Notes: a model not told the origin generated them from the sequence alone. Positions 22,776 to 35,232 are shown, counted from the first letter of the stretch. The stretch: DNA of 64,000 nt from Tanypteryx hageni (GCA_028673005.1 CM054117.1:4057238-4121237), one strand, 5' to 3'. A program made the numbers and translations.

Positions 22776-23340
22776 TTTTAGTTCGAATATAGTCCCTCCC
22801 TGAATATAGTTCCCCCCCCCCCCCCTATTTCTGAAGCCTCAGCTTTGAGCCCCATTACAGACCTCAATGTTCTTTTGTTTCAACTTGGGAACCACTGTGC
22901 GTATTTTGATAAAATTTGGGATTGGGGAGTTGTGTTAAAATTGGTCATCCTATTCCAATTTCAGTTATAATCGGACAACAATTACGACCACTTTACATTG
23001 AACAATGAAAGGTGCCTACCCTTATTTTTTATTGGAAAATCACATTTTTAAATTTGTGCATAACCTCTTCCAACCAAAAACTCGGTCACTTTGTCAGTAA
23101 TACTAGGGGAAAATTATGGAATACCATTTTATTTTTTAGTGATATATTTTTATTTACAATGAAAATATTTATGAATACTTGAATATGCTTCAAATCTATT
23201 GCTCCTAACCTTTCGGCTTTTAAATACAGCAAATAAAATCACTAGAATAAATAAGAAAATGCTAAATAAGAAAATGTCTTATTGAATGAGAACAAAAAAG
23301 GCTTCCTAATATGAAATACCCTTAACATGTATTTGCAATT
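22776..23340. other. Intron sequence; possible flank of the pogo-type gene
   Basis: Contains a C13 run near 22810. No gene is seen. Confidence 0.35.
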
Positions 23341-23344
23341 AATT

Positions 23345-24775
23345 ATTTACTTCCAAAACTTGCAAACATAAATGCCCTTCTCAGCCCCACTGCATGTTCC
23401 ATGGCACCACCATTGACAAGCAACATATTGTACTAACTTTTCACCTTTTACATCTTCTGAAAACTTTTAATTGCAAAACAAGCACTGTGCATCTTTGCTG
23501 CTTGGTGGTATTGGATCCTCGAAAGTCAAAATCTTCTGAAGATACGTCATTCCTCAAACTCATTCCCGATTTGGATGTTTCTTCTTCATCTTATTGTGTT
23601 TTTTCTTAGATTTTGATTCCAAGGCGCTATAAGATTCTTGAGAATCATTGAAAAGATATTTTTTGACTGATCTGGTGCCTTTGCCTCTGCTTTTCTTCGG
23701 CTGAGACATCTTAGAAGCTGGCCTCTCTGCCAACAACGCTTAGTAGGGCGATGCCATTATCAAAGCAGCCTTTCCAGGCACCCTTCCTCTTTGTGGCCCT
23801 TTATTCCTCACAATAGAAGCAACAGGAGAAATTTCTTCAGGGCTCACAAATGCATTAGCAGGACATGCAGCAGTGTCTTCTGATACCTCGCATTGGGCCT
23901 CAATCACTATGAAATCACTCTCCTTAAAGACATTTCTGTTGGGAAGGTAGATTCCTGTAACTTCAAACCCCTTCACAGCAATCGCACCAGTTTGTACCTT
24001 ATGATAGCCTCTCCCGAAAAGTTCTGCAATGTCGAACTGAGTAGCTGGCTTCCCTGTACATCTAATATGAGCTCTGATCTCCTCACTATAGTAGGCCTTT
24101 AAAGGGTTCATTAACGTCTGACCGAGTTATTGCATTTTAGGTGTTGAGTGTGAAGGCAAACACAAAATGCTTACGTGGTTTGTAAGTGCTAATTCAATCA
24201 CATTGAGGTTCCGACTATGGGAGAAATGTCCAGCAAGGATTAGCAGCAAAGGGTCTTTCTCACTTTTTTGACGAACAATTCTGCCCAATTCGTGAAGTGA
24301 TTTGCCTGAATCCATCCCGAGGAATGACAGACAGAAATAGTTTCAGGCGGAGCACATTTCGGAAGCAAAGTTCATATTTTTCCAGGAGAAAATCATCATT
24401 GGTGGAACAAAGGTGCCTCCAGTGCTCATGAAAGAAACAACAGTCACTAATGACCCCTGTTCAGCTGAAGTTAGGATATCTTGCCTTTTAATGCAATCAC
24501 TTGCGGTATTTTTGACTGCAAGGTGGACAGACCTGTCTCATCTACGTTAAATACCCTGTCTGCAGGATATTTGTGCTTGTCGAACTCTCGTTCCAATAGA
24601 AAAAAACAGTGGGATATGCCTTCCTTATTAAATCCTTTCGCCCTTGTAAAAGATGTTCCCATTGGTTGACTTAGCAAGATTTTGTCCTTATGATGGGACA
24701 AAAACAGTTTTAACCATTTCCTGGCTGCTGTTTGTTTTTCAATAATTTTCATTTGGTGTAAAATAATGCACAATT
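23345..24775 (-). pseudogene. Pogo-type transposase pseudogene with C-terminal PHD-like finger
   Basis: Minus strand. N-terminal part ARKWLKLFLSHHKDKILLSQ; first catalytic block DRVFNVDETGLSTLQSKIPQ (near 24530); then GTFVPPMMIFS, LLLILAGHFSHSRN (where the second Asp is normally D-G/N, here replaced by A-G) and STPKMQ. The tail includes KGPQRGRVPGKAALIM and, at 23345-23490, a Cys/His pattern CLFC..VACQWWCHGTCSG..VCKFW that resembles a PHD finger, as in many arthropod jerky-like transposases. Stops and frameshifts are frequent. The DNA-binding N-terminus was not found. Confidence 0.8.
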
Positions 24776-25577
24776 ATCATTATTCCTTTTGCAAACGACA
24801 ATTGGGCATTGTTTCATATCAAATACAAATTATCGAAACCAATTTTGTGCTGAAATTCGAGAAGTAGTTAATGTAAATAATTACTGATATTTCCAAATTG
24901 AAGGTCTAAATATGGAATACTATTTCCTATTAGGAACCCTAAGTGATCCATATTTGGAACTTCACCATATTGGATTTCAAAAATGTGTAACAATGAAGCT
25001 AATGAAGTACACACAATTTCTTCACCAACAGCTTAAAGAACACTTCAAGTGTTTATTGTAAATGTCAAGATTGAAAAAGGATTCAATAAGTAAACCTACA
25101 AAATAAAGCAATGAATACATACCCTTGAAAATCTTTGAAACGCACTGAATTGACTTCAATAAGCAACGAAAAAACACTCAATGGCAGCATCCAACCAACT
25201 GATCTCGGTACCAGAATGACTTGGCCGACCATTTCCTTCAGTAAATTCGGTGCTGCCTCATACCAGACTTGAAATATTATGGTATTCCACATTAGGAGAA
25301 TATTCCATATTTGGCTACTTTCTCCTACCTTTCCATTTACCATGATCGGAAGATATTTATATTTTGCTTTCACCAACTTCACCACATTCATTATAAGACA
25401 GTGCAGCAATACAATCGTAGATTACATAAACAACAAAATTCACAATGAACAAATAATATTTATTAGCCCAAAAGCAAAAGTTCTTTAACAGAAAATACCA
25501 ATCAACTTGCTACGTGGATATATTTCAATAGTCACTCGAACCGGCCCTGGAATCTTCGTCAGGGACAGGTGCCACAC
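24776..25577. other. Intron sequence upstream of the pogo-type gene
   Basis: TATGGAATACYATT-like blocks recur (24913, 25277 in reverse), possibly remnants of that element's ends. No gene is recognised. Confidence 0.35.
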
Positions 25578-26282
25578 TCTATTATATATAGACTTCTTAC
25601 AGAGGAGGAGTAACATATAACTATGCGCAAAACCGACTAGAAAAACGAAATTCTTGAAAAAGTTCAACAATGCCACCGCTAAAAATTTGAAATTGTTTAA
25701 AAAAATTTTCAAGGTTTATATATTTTTGTATGTGCTACCGAGCTGAAATTTTTCTATTAGATAGAATTTATAAAAAAAAACGAAATAGGGATTATACAAA
25801 TTTTGATATTTTAATTTGTTTGGCAGTTAAAAGTTCTTCAAGTTTAAACAAATAGGTAAATGTCTAGATAATACCAGGCGAGGTAGGGAGTTGAAATATT
25901 AAAGTAATTTAGATATTTTCTATATGAACAAATAAACATTTCAATGTCTGCATGATATTGTTATTTCGACCATTAAAAATTATTTGAATTTAAACAATTA
26001 GATAAATGATATTTCACTTCTAAATGGGGTTTAACTTTAAAATTTGGCAGAAATGTGTGGTATTCTTAACCGAATGTGGAAAAAGTATAATATTCTTAAA
26101 ATTGAAAATATTAGTTATTGTTTTACTCCATTATTGTTCCATAAGGAGAAAACAAAAGTCTGTACAGTAGAGAAATCTTTTGAATTAAAAAAATATTTCC
26201 AATAATGAAATATCTCTCTGAAAAATTAATGTTTTTCTAGGTGAGATGAAATGCTTGCAGAATGCAGGCACCTTCTACTAGT
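25578..26282 (+). mobile_element. Helitron family 2, single-unit copy (705 bp)
   Basis: Begins TCTATTATATATAGACTTCT and ends CTACTAG|T. The hairpin GCTTGC-AGAAT-GCAGGC (26254-26270) has one mismatch. The body matches 10320-11056 throughout, for example CGAAATAGGGATTATACAA. This copy shows what one arm of the palindromic Helitron looked like. Confidence 0.75.
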
Positions 26283-27164
26283 ATACAATATGCACCATTA
26301 GAACTTAAAAATTATAATACCTATATTACTCTAGATAATCATAAGAAGAAATCACATGGAAATACAAAGAATAATATATACTACAGAGTTTTCAATCAAC
26401 CTCTGCAGCCATACATTTTGAATAAAAAAATTAATACAGTGATGATTATTAACGAAAAATATTGAAGTAATTGCATGTGGTTTTTGGTGCTGACTAGTGT
26501 TTCATCTATACTAATGTGTTTATGGGATGTGTAGTGACTATGAAGAGTTATTACCAGTTTAGTTTGTCTACATCAGAGCCGATATTTCAGCCATGGCATT
26601 CTTCGCCCAAGAAGCAAAAGCCAATATATCGGCGCGCTGCACTAAAAGGGTTATATCCATGACTTGATTTGCCTTGCGGTTATTAAAATGTGTTGGAATT
26701 TACTCTCGTTATATTTTAACTGTATCAATAACTATCGAATATTTCAATACCGATGTATAGAAAGAATAAATTACAATATAATTTGGTGATCCTAAGTTGA
26801 TCTCTGATGCTTTGCAAATAATTAAGCAATTTTGGTGCCGCCTATCAACTGCGGTCCAATGTCGGTTTTGTTCCCTCTTCCCCTTGACAAAGATAGATTT
26901 GGAATGAGTGTCTGGACAAAATGCAAAGTCTATCTCGAGTCATTCGATCTATTACAAAGGCGTATACAATGTAACAACTTTTGATGTTATGCAGTGGTGC
27001 TGTGGGAGACAATGGACTGCTTCGCTGCTACTTTGACACAATGTAGTTATATAGGACTTAAGGGAACTTAATGGATCAACACGTACTGAATACAAAAAAA
27101 TTCATTTTACTGCACCTGAAAATCTGGGGTATATACGAAAAACAAAAAAAAATATGTGAAAGTT
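26283..27164. other. Intron sequence without recognisable gene
   Basis: A possible degraded transposon lies near 26575-26640 (AGCCGATATTTCAGCC and TATATCGGCGCGC). Nothing firm. Confidence 0.35.
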
Positions 27165-27490
27165 GGGGGTCGACTTATACACAGGTATATACACTATTAA
27201 TGATGAAGACACGAATGTAAATACTTTATTTATCTTTTATGCACACAAAGCGTTTTTTAGGTGAAATGAGATGGATGATTTATGATGAAGGAATGAAAGT
27301 AAATGTAAAGACTACAACTAGTTAGAGTGAGTTAGGTTGTAAATGATTTTCAATTGTTTGATTAATTACAACTTATTATAAAATGAATGGTATATATTAT
27401 CCAAAATTAAATATTTCCTTGGCATCATATTTCTTTCCTTGGCTGTTTTCATTATTTGGATCTTCTGAAAAATGATCTTCAACCATATTA

Positions 27491-28524
27491 CCGTAAATAC
27501 CCGCATATAGTGCGCACCCTCGTATAACACGCAGGGGGGTTTTCAGCCTCGTAATCTATTATTTTTCTATATACCCACGTATAGTGCGCACAGATTTTTT
27601 TTAGCGTTACCATTCCAGAATCAAATAGATGGTGTAACGTGTTCTAAGGCAATGATCGAATTATTGGTATTATGTATTGGTTACATAATGAAAGTGCGAA
27701 ATGAAATTTTCGAATAACGTTCCAAAAGAACGTCAGCTAACTCAATTACATACTCTATGTTTACTTACAAGGTGATATTAGGATATACACAATAAATTCA
27801 ATTATATTAATTTCATAGTATGGCATATGACATTCTTTGAGCTAATAAAATGAAGGAATGACGATAATCCTATGTTTTTTACATAGGTTTTTGTCACGCC
27901 TGAGGTGGACGGGTTCGCCCAACCTTCAGTTTTACCCTTATTAGAACACTCGGGAGCACGTAAAAACAATAGCAAATAACCATAATTAACTACAGACTCG
28001 AAGAATCAAGAATAAATCCCTTATGAATGTTGAGAGAAAGGTAGGGAACGATTACTTTATTTAGTTCTACAAGAAGCATCAACTCCCAGCGTACTCAAAG
28101 GCATCAGCTGCCATTGTTTCTAATTGTAAGTAGTACCAGTACCTCACCACCAGGCCGGTAGCCGGTGTAGGGTGACGTCATGCGTAATATGCTGATTCCG
28201 ATAACAACATCGAAGAAGAATGGTCCGGTGATGAAGTATTTCTTGGCTTTTAAAATGAATAAATACTGAATTCATTCTTTTCATATCTAATTAATGTATG
28301 TTTATAGAATTAGTTAATAAATTTTAACTTTTATCTATCTTACTTTTCGTAAAAATCACCAATAAAATTATGAGGATACCCGGGCAGTAATTACTGTGCC
28401 GAAATTGTGGAAATATGGGGTCAAATGAAAATCGGAAGATTTTGTACCCTCGTATAACACGCATCCTAATTTTTAACTCAAATATTTCGAAAAAAAAGTG
28501 CGCATTATACGCGGGTATTTATGG
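27491..28524. mobile_element. Pogo-like MITE (1.03 kb) with TA target duplication
   Basis: TA at 27489-27490 and 28525-28526. Left end CCGTAAATACCCGCATATAG and reverse of right end CCATAAATACCCGCGTATAA; CCCTCGTATAACACGC occurs as a subterminal repeat near both ends (27521, 28446). A remnant NIEEEWSGDEVFLGF at 28206-28252 may be the acidic C-terminus of the parent transposase. Confidence 0.85.
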
Positions 28525-28763
28525 TATGTAATATTAATAACTTAACATTACTTTCATTAATATTCATGTGTATTGAAATATTTTTGTCTTATTTAATTTA
28601 AAAACAATTTTACAGTGTTATATAATTATAATAAAATTTCTGCCTTATAAAAATCTGTTGACTTAAATACTGCATTATAAACTGTTTGTTTGGTGCAAAT
28701 TACATTAGCACAAAGATCTTAAAACTGCATCCCTTGCACTAAGCAAGACATATCTGTATTATA

Positions 28764-29305
28764 TCAGTCATCATCATCCTCTATGTTCTCTTCATAATTG
28801 TCCTCACTCGCCCTATCTTTATCACTGTGAACATAGTCCCACAAAACATCATCTTCACTTCCATCCATGGCATTGGATAAGCAGCACTTCTTAAATGCAT
28901 TTGCGATTACTTCTGTATGTATCTGTTGCCATGATGCTTTGATTCATTGGAAGAGCATTGTAACAGTAGTTGTGTTTAGGCTTCCTTTTGGTGTTAGATG
29001 GTGGACTCAACTCAATAACCACTCAGAATATAAACCCTTTAAAATTATCTTTAAATGACTTATTGACAGCAACATCAAGGACTTGAAGCTGTGATGTCAT
29101 TCCTTCAGATATTATTACAAGATCAGTTTTCATAGAGTTAATTGAATCTTTAACTTCGGGAGTTGTATGTCCTTTGAATGCATCTGGTACAAGCATCCCT
29201 CTTTTTCTTAATAGTGCTCGTGGTCTTCTACTCCAGACGATGTGTAACCCAATCTCTCATAAGTTCTTTTGATGCCCATCCATTTTCATGACATCTAACT
29301 ATTCA
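28764..29305 (-). pseudogene. Pogo-type transposase, C-terminal half
   Basis: Minus strand: RKRGMLVPDAFKGHTTPEVK (second catalytic Asp), DLVIISEGMTSQLQVLDVAV (third Asp) and NKSFKDNFKGFIF, then an acidic tail AMDGSEDDVLWDYVHSDKDR ending in DDDD and TGA at 28764. This wording is that of POGK-like transposases. The N-terminal half is absent and internal stops are present. Confidence 0.8.
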
Positions 29306-29307
29306 CA

Positions 29308-29872
29308 TATTTACCGGAGTATAAGACGAGAATTTTTTCCTAATTTAGTCTCGGAAAAATGTGAGATCATCTTATATTTGTGAATAAAGAAAAATACTTA
29401 GATAGAGCATGTTTTTGTTACCGTCAGGACAGATTACTCAATGTTTTCAATGGAAAGTGAGGAGAAACAGTGCGTGTTAATTTTGTCTTGACATATTAGC
29501 AAAAACATTTATCTCAATTGAGCGTATCTCGAGGGAAACCTGTATTTGGTATTTTATTTATTGGAACTATGCATATTTGGTGTAATGATGAATCTTGAAT
29601 GTAAAAATTTCTGTAAATTAATTGTTATCACATTTTATAGCAGCATATTTATTGTATTGAAGATTCTAATGTTTACCTAAGAATTTATTTCTGGATTTAG
29701 CTTAATGAATATATTAGTGAGAACGTTTGAAATAATATTGTATTTAACTTTATATCTTGTGTAACTACACATGTTAAAAGTGTTTAACCCTGTAAATAAA
29801 TAAATAAAGAAGTATATTGGGTGGAAAATGTTGCTTATTTAAATTGTTTATATAAATTATAACATTTTCTAG
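29308..29872 (+). mobile_element. Pogo-like left terminus followed by unassigned intron
   Basis: TATTTACCGGAGTATAAGAC..TAGTCTCGGAAAAATG is a typical pogo/Tigger-type left end (compare 60165). No right end was found before the exon at 29873, so the true extent is unknown. Confidence 0.4.
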
Positions 29873-30076
29873 GTATTTCCTGATGAATTTCACCTGCAGA
29901 CATTGCATGCATTCTTAAAAGCTTGTGCAGAACTTCAGCCTGGGGTAAATGTCAAGAATATCGTTATAGGGCTGATTGACCGGCTAGCTGCATTTTCTCA
30001 GCGTGGTGAAACGCCAATCCCTCAAGATGTACCTCTCTTTGATGTCTTTTCGGAGCAAGTTGCTCAGATAATTCAG
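29873..30076 (+). CDS. Vps35: Vps35 exon (near human residues 264-332)
   Basis: 68 codons in phase 0 between CTAG (acceptor at 29871-29872) and CAG|GTGAGT. It reads [20 protein letters not shown], then [20 protein letters not shown] and ends [14 protein letters not shown]. The [10 protein letters not shown] and NVKNI..LIDRLA blocks are diagnostic of Vps35. The loop [10 protein letters not shown] is shorter and differently worded than in vertebrates, as in other arthropod Vps35 proteins. Confidence 0.97.
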
Positions 30077-30470
30077 GTGAGTAATAGAATATACAAAGTT
30101 TAGTGAGGTTGTCGTCGGTTATTTCTTATATACCTCTTTTATATTTGTTCCTTTTTGAGTTACAATTTGGAGTCGTCCTAGATCGTGAGAAAAAGAAATT
30201 GACCTAGAAAACTGTAACTTTTTGAAACTGCATTGTATAAATTTTAATCCTCAAATATATTGTGAAGACTTTGGTCATGTGATTTTGTGTATTAAATGGT
30301 TTTTTTGGTAAGTTACTAAATGTTTTTGCGAATTAAATTTTTTGAGAAAATTTATTGAAGAAGAATGGCTTATAAAAATCAAGTTATTATTCTGTGTTGA
30401 TAATAAATGGATTTACTGTGTATACTTTTCTAACTGATGTAGTGTTATATGGTTTTACCTGTGTATTATA
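30077..30470. other. Intron 4 sequence without recognisable features
   Basis: No gene or repeat recognised. Confidence 0.4.
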
Positions 30471-30500
30471 TTGCATTTTTACTTTCTCTATAGTATAGGA

Positions 30501-31083
30501 CAGTGATGGCGAACCTTTTCTAGCTCGTGTGCCAAAATTTTCTTAATAAGAGAACATTTGCCTCTTTGCATGGCAGTACCATAAAAATCTTGTGTATATT
30601 CGTAGAATGTAGCATGGATGTTTACGCAATTATATAGCAGGTCTGGAGACCCGTCTGTAGAATGAGAAAAGAGATGGTACGGCTATTTTATAATTTTGGG
30701 GGAGGCTTTTTATTCCTTAAAATGAACAAAAGGATGTTAGATAAACTAACCTACGATAATGAAATTGAAAGAACCCGAAATTTGACATAATTTTGGGGTA
30801 AAAAAACATAAGAACATTATGCATAGTTTATGCGATATAAAAATTTAGATTTATATTTTTTTAATTAAAAGAATTCTCCTTCGAAAATCATAATATAACC
30901 GATAGTAAACGAAGCCACTCTTTCACATCGTTTCAATACATATATTTATTAGATTTCTGGGGTCATTTTTGCCATGTCACCGTATGAGTGACATAATTTT
31001 TTCTTATTCCATTTTGTGGCATGCCAACCAAAATCGTTCTGCGTGCCAGCCTTGGCACGCGTGCCATAGGTTCGCCATCACTG
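30501..31083. mobile_element. hAT MITE with perfect 8-bp target duplication
   Basis: 583 bp. Terminal inverted repeats CAGTGATGGCGAACCTTTTC and, in reverse, CAGTGATGGCGAACCTATGG. GTATAGGA occurs at 30493-30500 and again at 31084-31091. Non-coding; the clean ends suggest it is one of the younger insertions. Confidence 0.95.
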
Positions 31084-31540
31084 GTATAGGAGATGGTATT
31101 GTTTTCATGGAAAAAATCATTTTCGAGATTTCATCAGAAATACACGTTTTGAGGCCCCCTGAACATGTTTTGACCATTTTCTCAACAATGTCTCTGTGTG
31201 TGTATGTGATAGAAATTTTGTGGGTCCTCAAGCTCAAAAGCTATTAATCAGGTCAATGCAAAATTCTATATTTGGCATTTTTGTTCAAGGGACAGGAGTT
31301 GATTAGTTTTTGGTAAAAATTGGTCAACTGGAAGAGGGTGTTTGCTCTTGTCACTTATCTGTTTTTACTTTCTCCATATGCGTAGTATAGAGAAGTATTA
31401 TTTTAATGAAAATATTCATATTCGAGATTTCAATGGAAATACATGTTTTAAGGTCCCCTGAACATGTTTTTACCATTTTCGCAATGATGTCTGTGGGTGT
31501 GCCTGTGTTTTGGGGGTACCTAACATGTTCAAATTTACAT
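31084..31540 (+). repeat. Diverged tandem duplication, about 150 bp units
   Basis: Unit 1 (split by the hAT at 30501, from about 30475, continuing 31084-31225) and unit 2 (31365-31540) share TTTTTACTTTCTC, GTATAG, CGAGATTTCA, CCCCTGAACATGTTTT and ACCATTTTC. A third, inverted relative is at 17585. Unidentified family. Confidence 0.6.
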
Positions 31541-32038
31541 AACCTAGGATTATGTTCTGAATATTGTAGTTTCAAGAATATCTCAAGGATGAACATTTGT
31601 TTGATATACTCTTCATTTTAATGCATTCAAAATGTTTATTAACCACAAAAAATGAGCATATATTTTCAATTCATTTGGGTCATATTTTATTAAAGTGTAT
31701 CAGATCAGTTAAACACAACCTTCAAGGTGGGCAAAAGTTGTAGTGGAAAGAGTTCTCTCTTTAGACATATATAATCTGTATATTTCATCTAAGTCTGTGC
31801 ATGACACTTTGGAGGTGGTCTTTGTGAGTCTACCTGTGACAATTAGTGTTGACATTTTAATATCACAAAAATACCACAGAAGGAAATTCAAATAAACTGC
31901 AGAGGTAATCTAAACATATCTCTAGGTGCTCCTTAGTTTAGATGTCATTGACCTACGTCAAAAAAAATGTTGGTTTTGACATTATTTTTCCATATGTTTC
32001 TATGTGTTCGACTGCTAATGGTGGATGGATGAAAGCAG
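31541..32038. other. Intron 4 sequence without recognisable features
   Basis: No gene or repeat recognised. Confidence 0.4.
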
Positions 32039-32187
32039 ACTCGGCAAGACATGGCTATCGAGGATGTAGTCTCTCTTCAAGTTTCTTTGGTTAATCTTGC
32101 TCTCAAATGTTATTCTGAGAAAGTTGAGTATGTGGACAAGGTTCTCCGATCGACTCTTTCCATCTTTGAAAGGTTAAATTTCCAAAG
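32039..32187 (+). CDS. Vps35: Vps35 exon (near human residues 333-382)
   Basis: 149 bases: 49 codons plus two bases (donor AAAG|GTACTG, phase 2). It reads [20 protein letters not shown] and then [25 protein letters not shown], the expected continuation after ..AQIIQ. The acceptor (GCAG at 32035-32038) has a poor pyrimidine tract, with CTAAT at 32013-32017 as a possible branch site. The two trailing bases plus the first base of the exon at 42643 form an Arg codon. Confidence 0.94.
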
Positions 32188-32258
32188 GTACTGTTTTATT
32201 TTTTGAATCCTTTAATTTCCTCATTGTTAAAACTTCTTAACTTATTTTTTTTAGTGGG

Positions 32259-33262
32259 ATAGAAATGCCATATCCGCCCGAATACAAGCCGATGTTTTTT
32301 GTCAAAATCTATCATGAAAAAATCATCCCTCAGCTTAAATGACAGTCTGAGAACAAAAATTTGGGATTAGGGTTGTCTCATAGTCACTCATAGATGGCAG
32401 CACGTCTCATTGCCGTTGCGATCAAATGACTGTACTATATTTTTCATAAAGTAAATAATTGATCTACGATGAATATTAATAAAGCTAGAATATTGAATTT
32501 GGCATTACTTGTGTTTTGTTACCATTGTTACTCAGCCTTTCATTTATAAATGCTGTTGGATATTTTCTTTCGTTTTTAAGGGCTATGGATATAGTTAGCA
32601 ATTTGTATTATTTTTCATTAGCCATTAAAATAAATTCCTATTAGTTTTACTTGGCTATTGTAGTCATTGTAATGTTTGTATGCATGTTAAAACCCCATTC
32701 ATAGCATCTATTAAAATTTCATACATTGACTATGCAGATGATTTTGCAAAATGCGATGATGGCTTTCGATGCTCAACTGTTTGAATATCGGCAAATAAAG
32801 AGACATCTGCTCTGAAGGTATGAGCAACGGCATGAACTACAAAACTCAGCTGATAATGAACAGTAAAACTTTACATGGAACGTGTATAATTATAAAAATG
32901 CAATTTCTTAAGGCTATATAAATGCTAATTTCATTGGAAATAGATTTGAATGAAAAATTGTCTTTCCGAGGTTGCTATTGCTTTATTTGACCTTTTGTGA
33001 AAATGAAGATGAATGAAATTATCATCGTTGAATGTGAAACATTAATCAACATTGAGAAATTATTAATTGGAGTAATATTTCAAAATGACAAGAACTAAAC
33101 CATTTCCCAATCTTTTCTTCAATCTTGAATAATGTATTCTAGGCCATGCATGCATGCCCAGCACACTTCAGCATAAAATCTATGAAATTTACTTTTCTGC
33201 CAAGAAATGGTGGACATTTTTGGGGGTAAGCTTAAATCCGTGGTCAGCTTCTATTAGGGCAG
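32259..33262. mobile_element. Probable pogo-like MITE
   Basis: The left end CCATATCCGCCCGAATACAA followed by GCCGATG, and the right end GGGGGTAAGCTTAAATCCG..AGCTTCTATTAGGGCA, are complementary in pattern (CCCGAATAyAAGCCGA). They are diverged and no clean TA duplication is seen. Non-coding. Confidence 0.4.
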
Positions 33263-33607
33263 ATTCAGTGATTATCAAGAAAATTTTATACATTTGAGAT
33301 TTATTGATTTAAATTTCAATATATAATGGATCAAGTGAATAAAAAATAAGCTTAAGATTTCTACCATTTTTTAAGCAAATGATTGATTTGGGATGAATAA
33401 AAAAATAGCATTTGCTTTTGCTAGAAAGAATAAGCATTTGCTTATTTTTAGGATTTTTCTTAAGCATTTGCTTAAAATTGTATGAATAAAACTGAGCTTA
33501 TGCTTAATGCTTTAAGCTTATTTTTTTTTGAGGTAAAGGGCTTGCTAACAACAAGATATTTTGGAGTATTCTATTTTCACGATAATTTAACCTAAATATA
33601 AATTGAT

Positions 33608-34432
33608 ATGGCAGAGTTTATGGTGACAAGAAAAGTTAAAAAATGCGAGAAAAGACGAGTTTCAACAACGAACAGTTATAAAAATTTATATCGGTTCTCT
33701 GGAGAAAATGTGGAGTTTATTTCAAATCTATTTCTCGGAGAATATCAAGAGAGATATGGTGGAGCACTGTCTTCCAAACAGAAGATAGAAATATTTTTAA
33801 GGTACTTAAGTGATCCTGGGTTTCAAATAGGAGTTGGGGAAGATCACTGCACAACTGTATGTAAGATAGCGAAATTTGTGGCATCCAAAATCACTATAAA
33901 GGCAAATGGCTGGATTAAATTTCCTCCTGTAATTGCACTCGTGCAAATAGTGAAACTGAATCATTTTGGCGATGAATATATAAATAGAAAAGGTTTTCCA
34001 TCCATAAATACTCGGCAACTTGTGATTTGGATTACATTTTCACTAGTGTGGATATTCAATGGCCAGGTTCTGTTCACGATAATCATATACTTAAATGATC
34101 CAATTTATATGATTTCATGTTTAAGTCAAATAATGCTACAGTTATTCTCGGAGACTGGCTATGGTATTTTACCTTGGTTAATGGTTCCATTTAAAAATCC
34201 TCAGTTGCCACAAGAAAAACTTTATAATAGAATACATGCTCAAGAAAGAACAGTTATTGAAGGTGCTTTTGGCCAATTGAAATGCCGTTTCCCAATGATA
34301 GGTTACAAAGTAAGGGTTTCTTTGGACAGAATGATTATACTTACGAGTTACTTGATGCAGAAAATGATGAGGAAGAATTTGAAACTGAAGCAGAAATCAA
34401 GAGAAAAGGTCAAAGAATATGAAATGAAATAG
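33608..34432 (+). pseudogene. Harbinger transposase (HARBI1-like), frameshifted
   Basis: A 274-codon frame that looks intact but is not. The start MAEFMVTRKVKKCEKRR leads into FSGENVEFISNLF and DHCTTVCKIAKFVASKI, and GDEYINRKGFPSINTRQL is the family's motif before the first Asp. From about 34020 to 34155 the family sequence (DLDYIFTSVDIQWPGSVHD and then NATVILGD) lies in another frame, so the long frame there is nonsense that happens to lack stops. It returns in SGYGILPW-like GYGILPWLMVPF, ERTVIEGAFGQLKCRFPMIG. Catalytic Asp residues are thus out of frame. Harbinger transposase needs the Myb-like partner for nuclear entry and DNA binding. Confidence 0.85.
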
Positions 34433-34669
34433 CGGATTTATTGCATAATATTGATGAAATGTTTAGTTTTTACAAAACATGAAGCTTTTTTATATAAAAT
34501 ATATTTCAATTAACTATTAACCTAAATACAGTGTATTAGTATTTTCAACTCTCGTAATATCATCGTAATTACTGCTGCCAGCAATATACACCTCAGGCAC
34601 AAAAGTTTCATTAGCTTTCAATTTTTCTACCGTAATAGTCTCACGTTGTCTGTAAATTGATCAAATTTA

Positions 34670-35232
34670 ACTGTTTTAATAAAACTAGTCTCTAAAGTTC
34701 TTGTAAATTTAAGTTTTTTGTTTCTTCTATCTTGTGCTTAAATGTTTCTTTTGAAACTTCACATGGCACTGGCTTTTCATTCTCATCTTCCTTATAATCT
34801 ACAACTTTGCAGACATAAAAAGAGAAGATTCGTAGGCTACCGAAGATGAATCATCAAATCCACTCGATGTTGCACCCTCTACTTGATTGAAACTTGGATT
34901 GTCATCCTCGTTCATAATATCATAAAACGATTGTTCCCACTCTTTCAATTTCATATTTTTGTTTCCATTTGTCTTCATGTCTTTTCTTTTTAATCTGCGT
35001 CTCCATATTATGAATTTTTTTTAATTTGTGCCCCAGTAATTCCTTTCCCAAATATCTGTAGGTATTTCTGCCAACTATCATCAATTCCTTAGCCTTCTTC
35101 TTTTTTATTTCTGGGATTTGGCTCTTATTTAAAATTATTTTGTTTTCTTGTATTATTTTAACAAGTTGTGTTTGGTACAGATGTTTCCTCATTATCACAC
35201 CCTTCAACACTTGACATCAAATGGCCCTCCAT
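34670..35232 (-). pseudogene. Harbinger Myb/SANT-like accessory protein, broken
   Basis: Minus strand, ATG at 35232 (MEGHLMSSVEG). The best segment is YLGKELLGHKLKKIHNMETQ followed by IKKKRHEDKWKQ, matching the Myb/SANT-like accessory protein of Harbinger elements. An acidic tail follows (FYDIMNEDDNPSFNQVEGAT), reached through frameshifts. Orientation opposite to the transposase is usual for the superfamily. Confidence 0.6.

Larger units (their letters stand above)
27165..29305 (-). mobile_element. Pogo-type element remnant (minus strand), interrupted by a MITE
   Basis: The left border at 27165-27190 reads GGGGGTCGACTTATACACAG then GTATATAC, a pogo-type terminus. The C-terminal half of the transposase lies at 28764-29305. 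A TA-flanked MITE sits between them at 27491-28524. The 5' part is missing at the border near 29307. Confidence 0.6.

Noticed and set aside
28867..29058. Small + strand frame in intron 3
   Set aside because: Antisense of the POGK-like transposase fragment.
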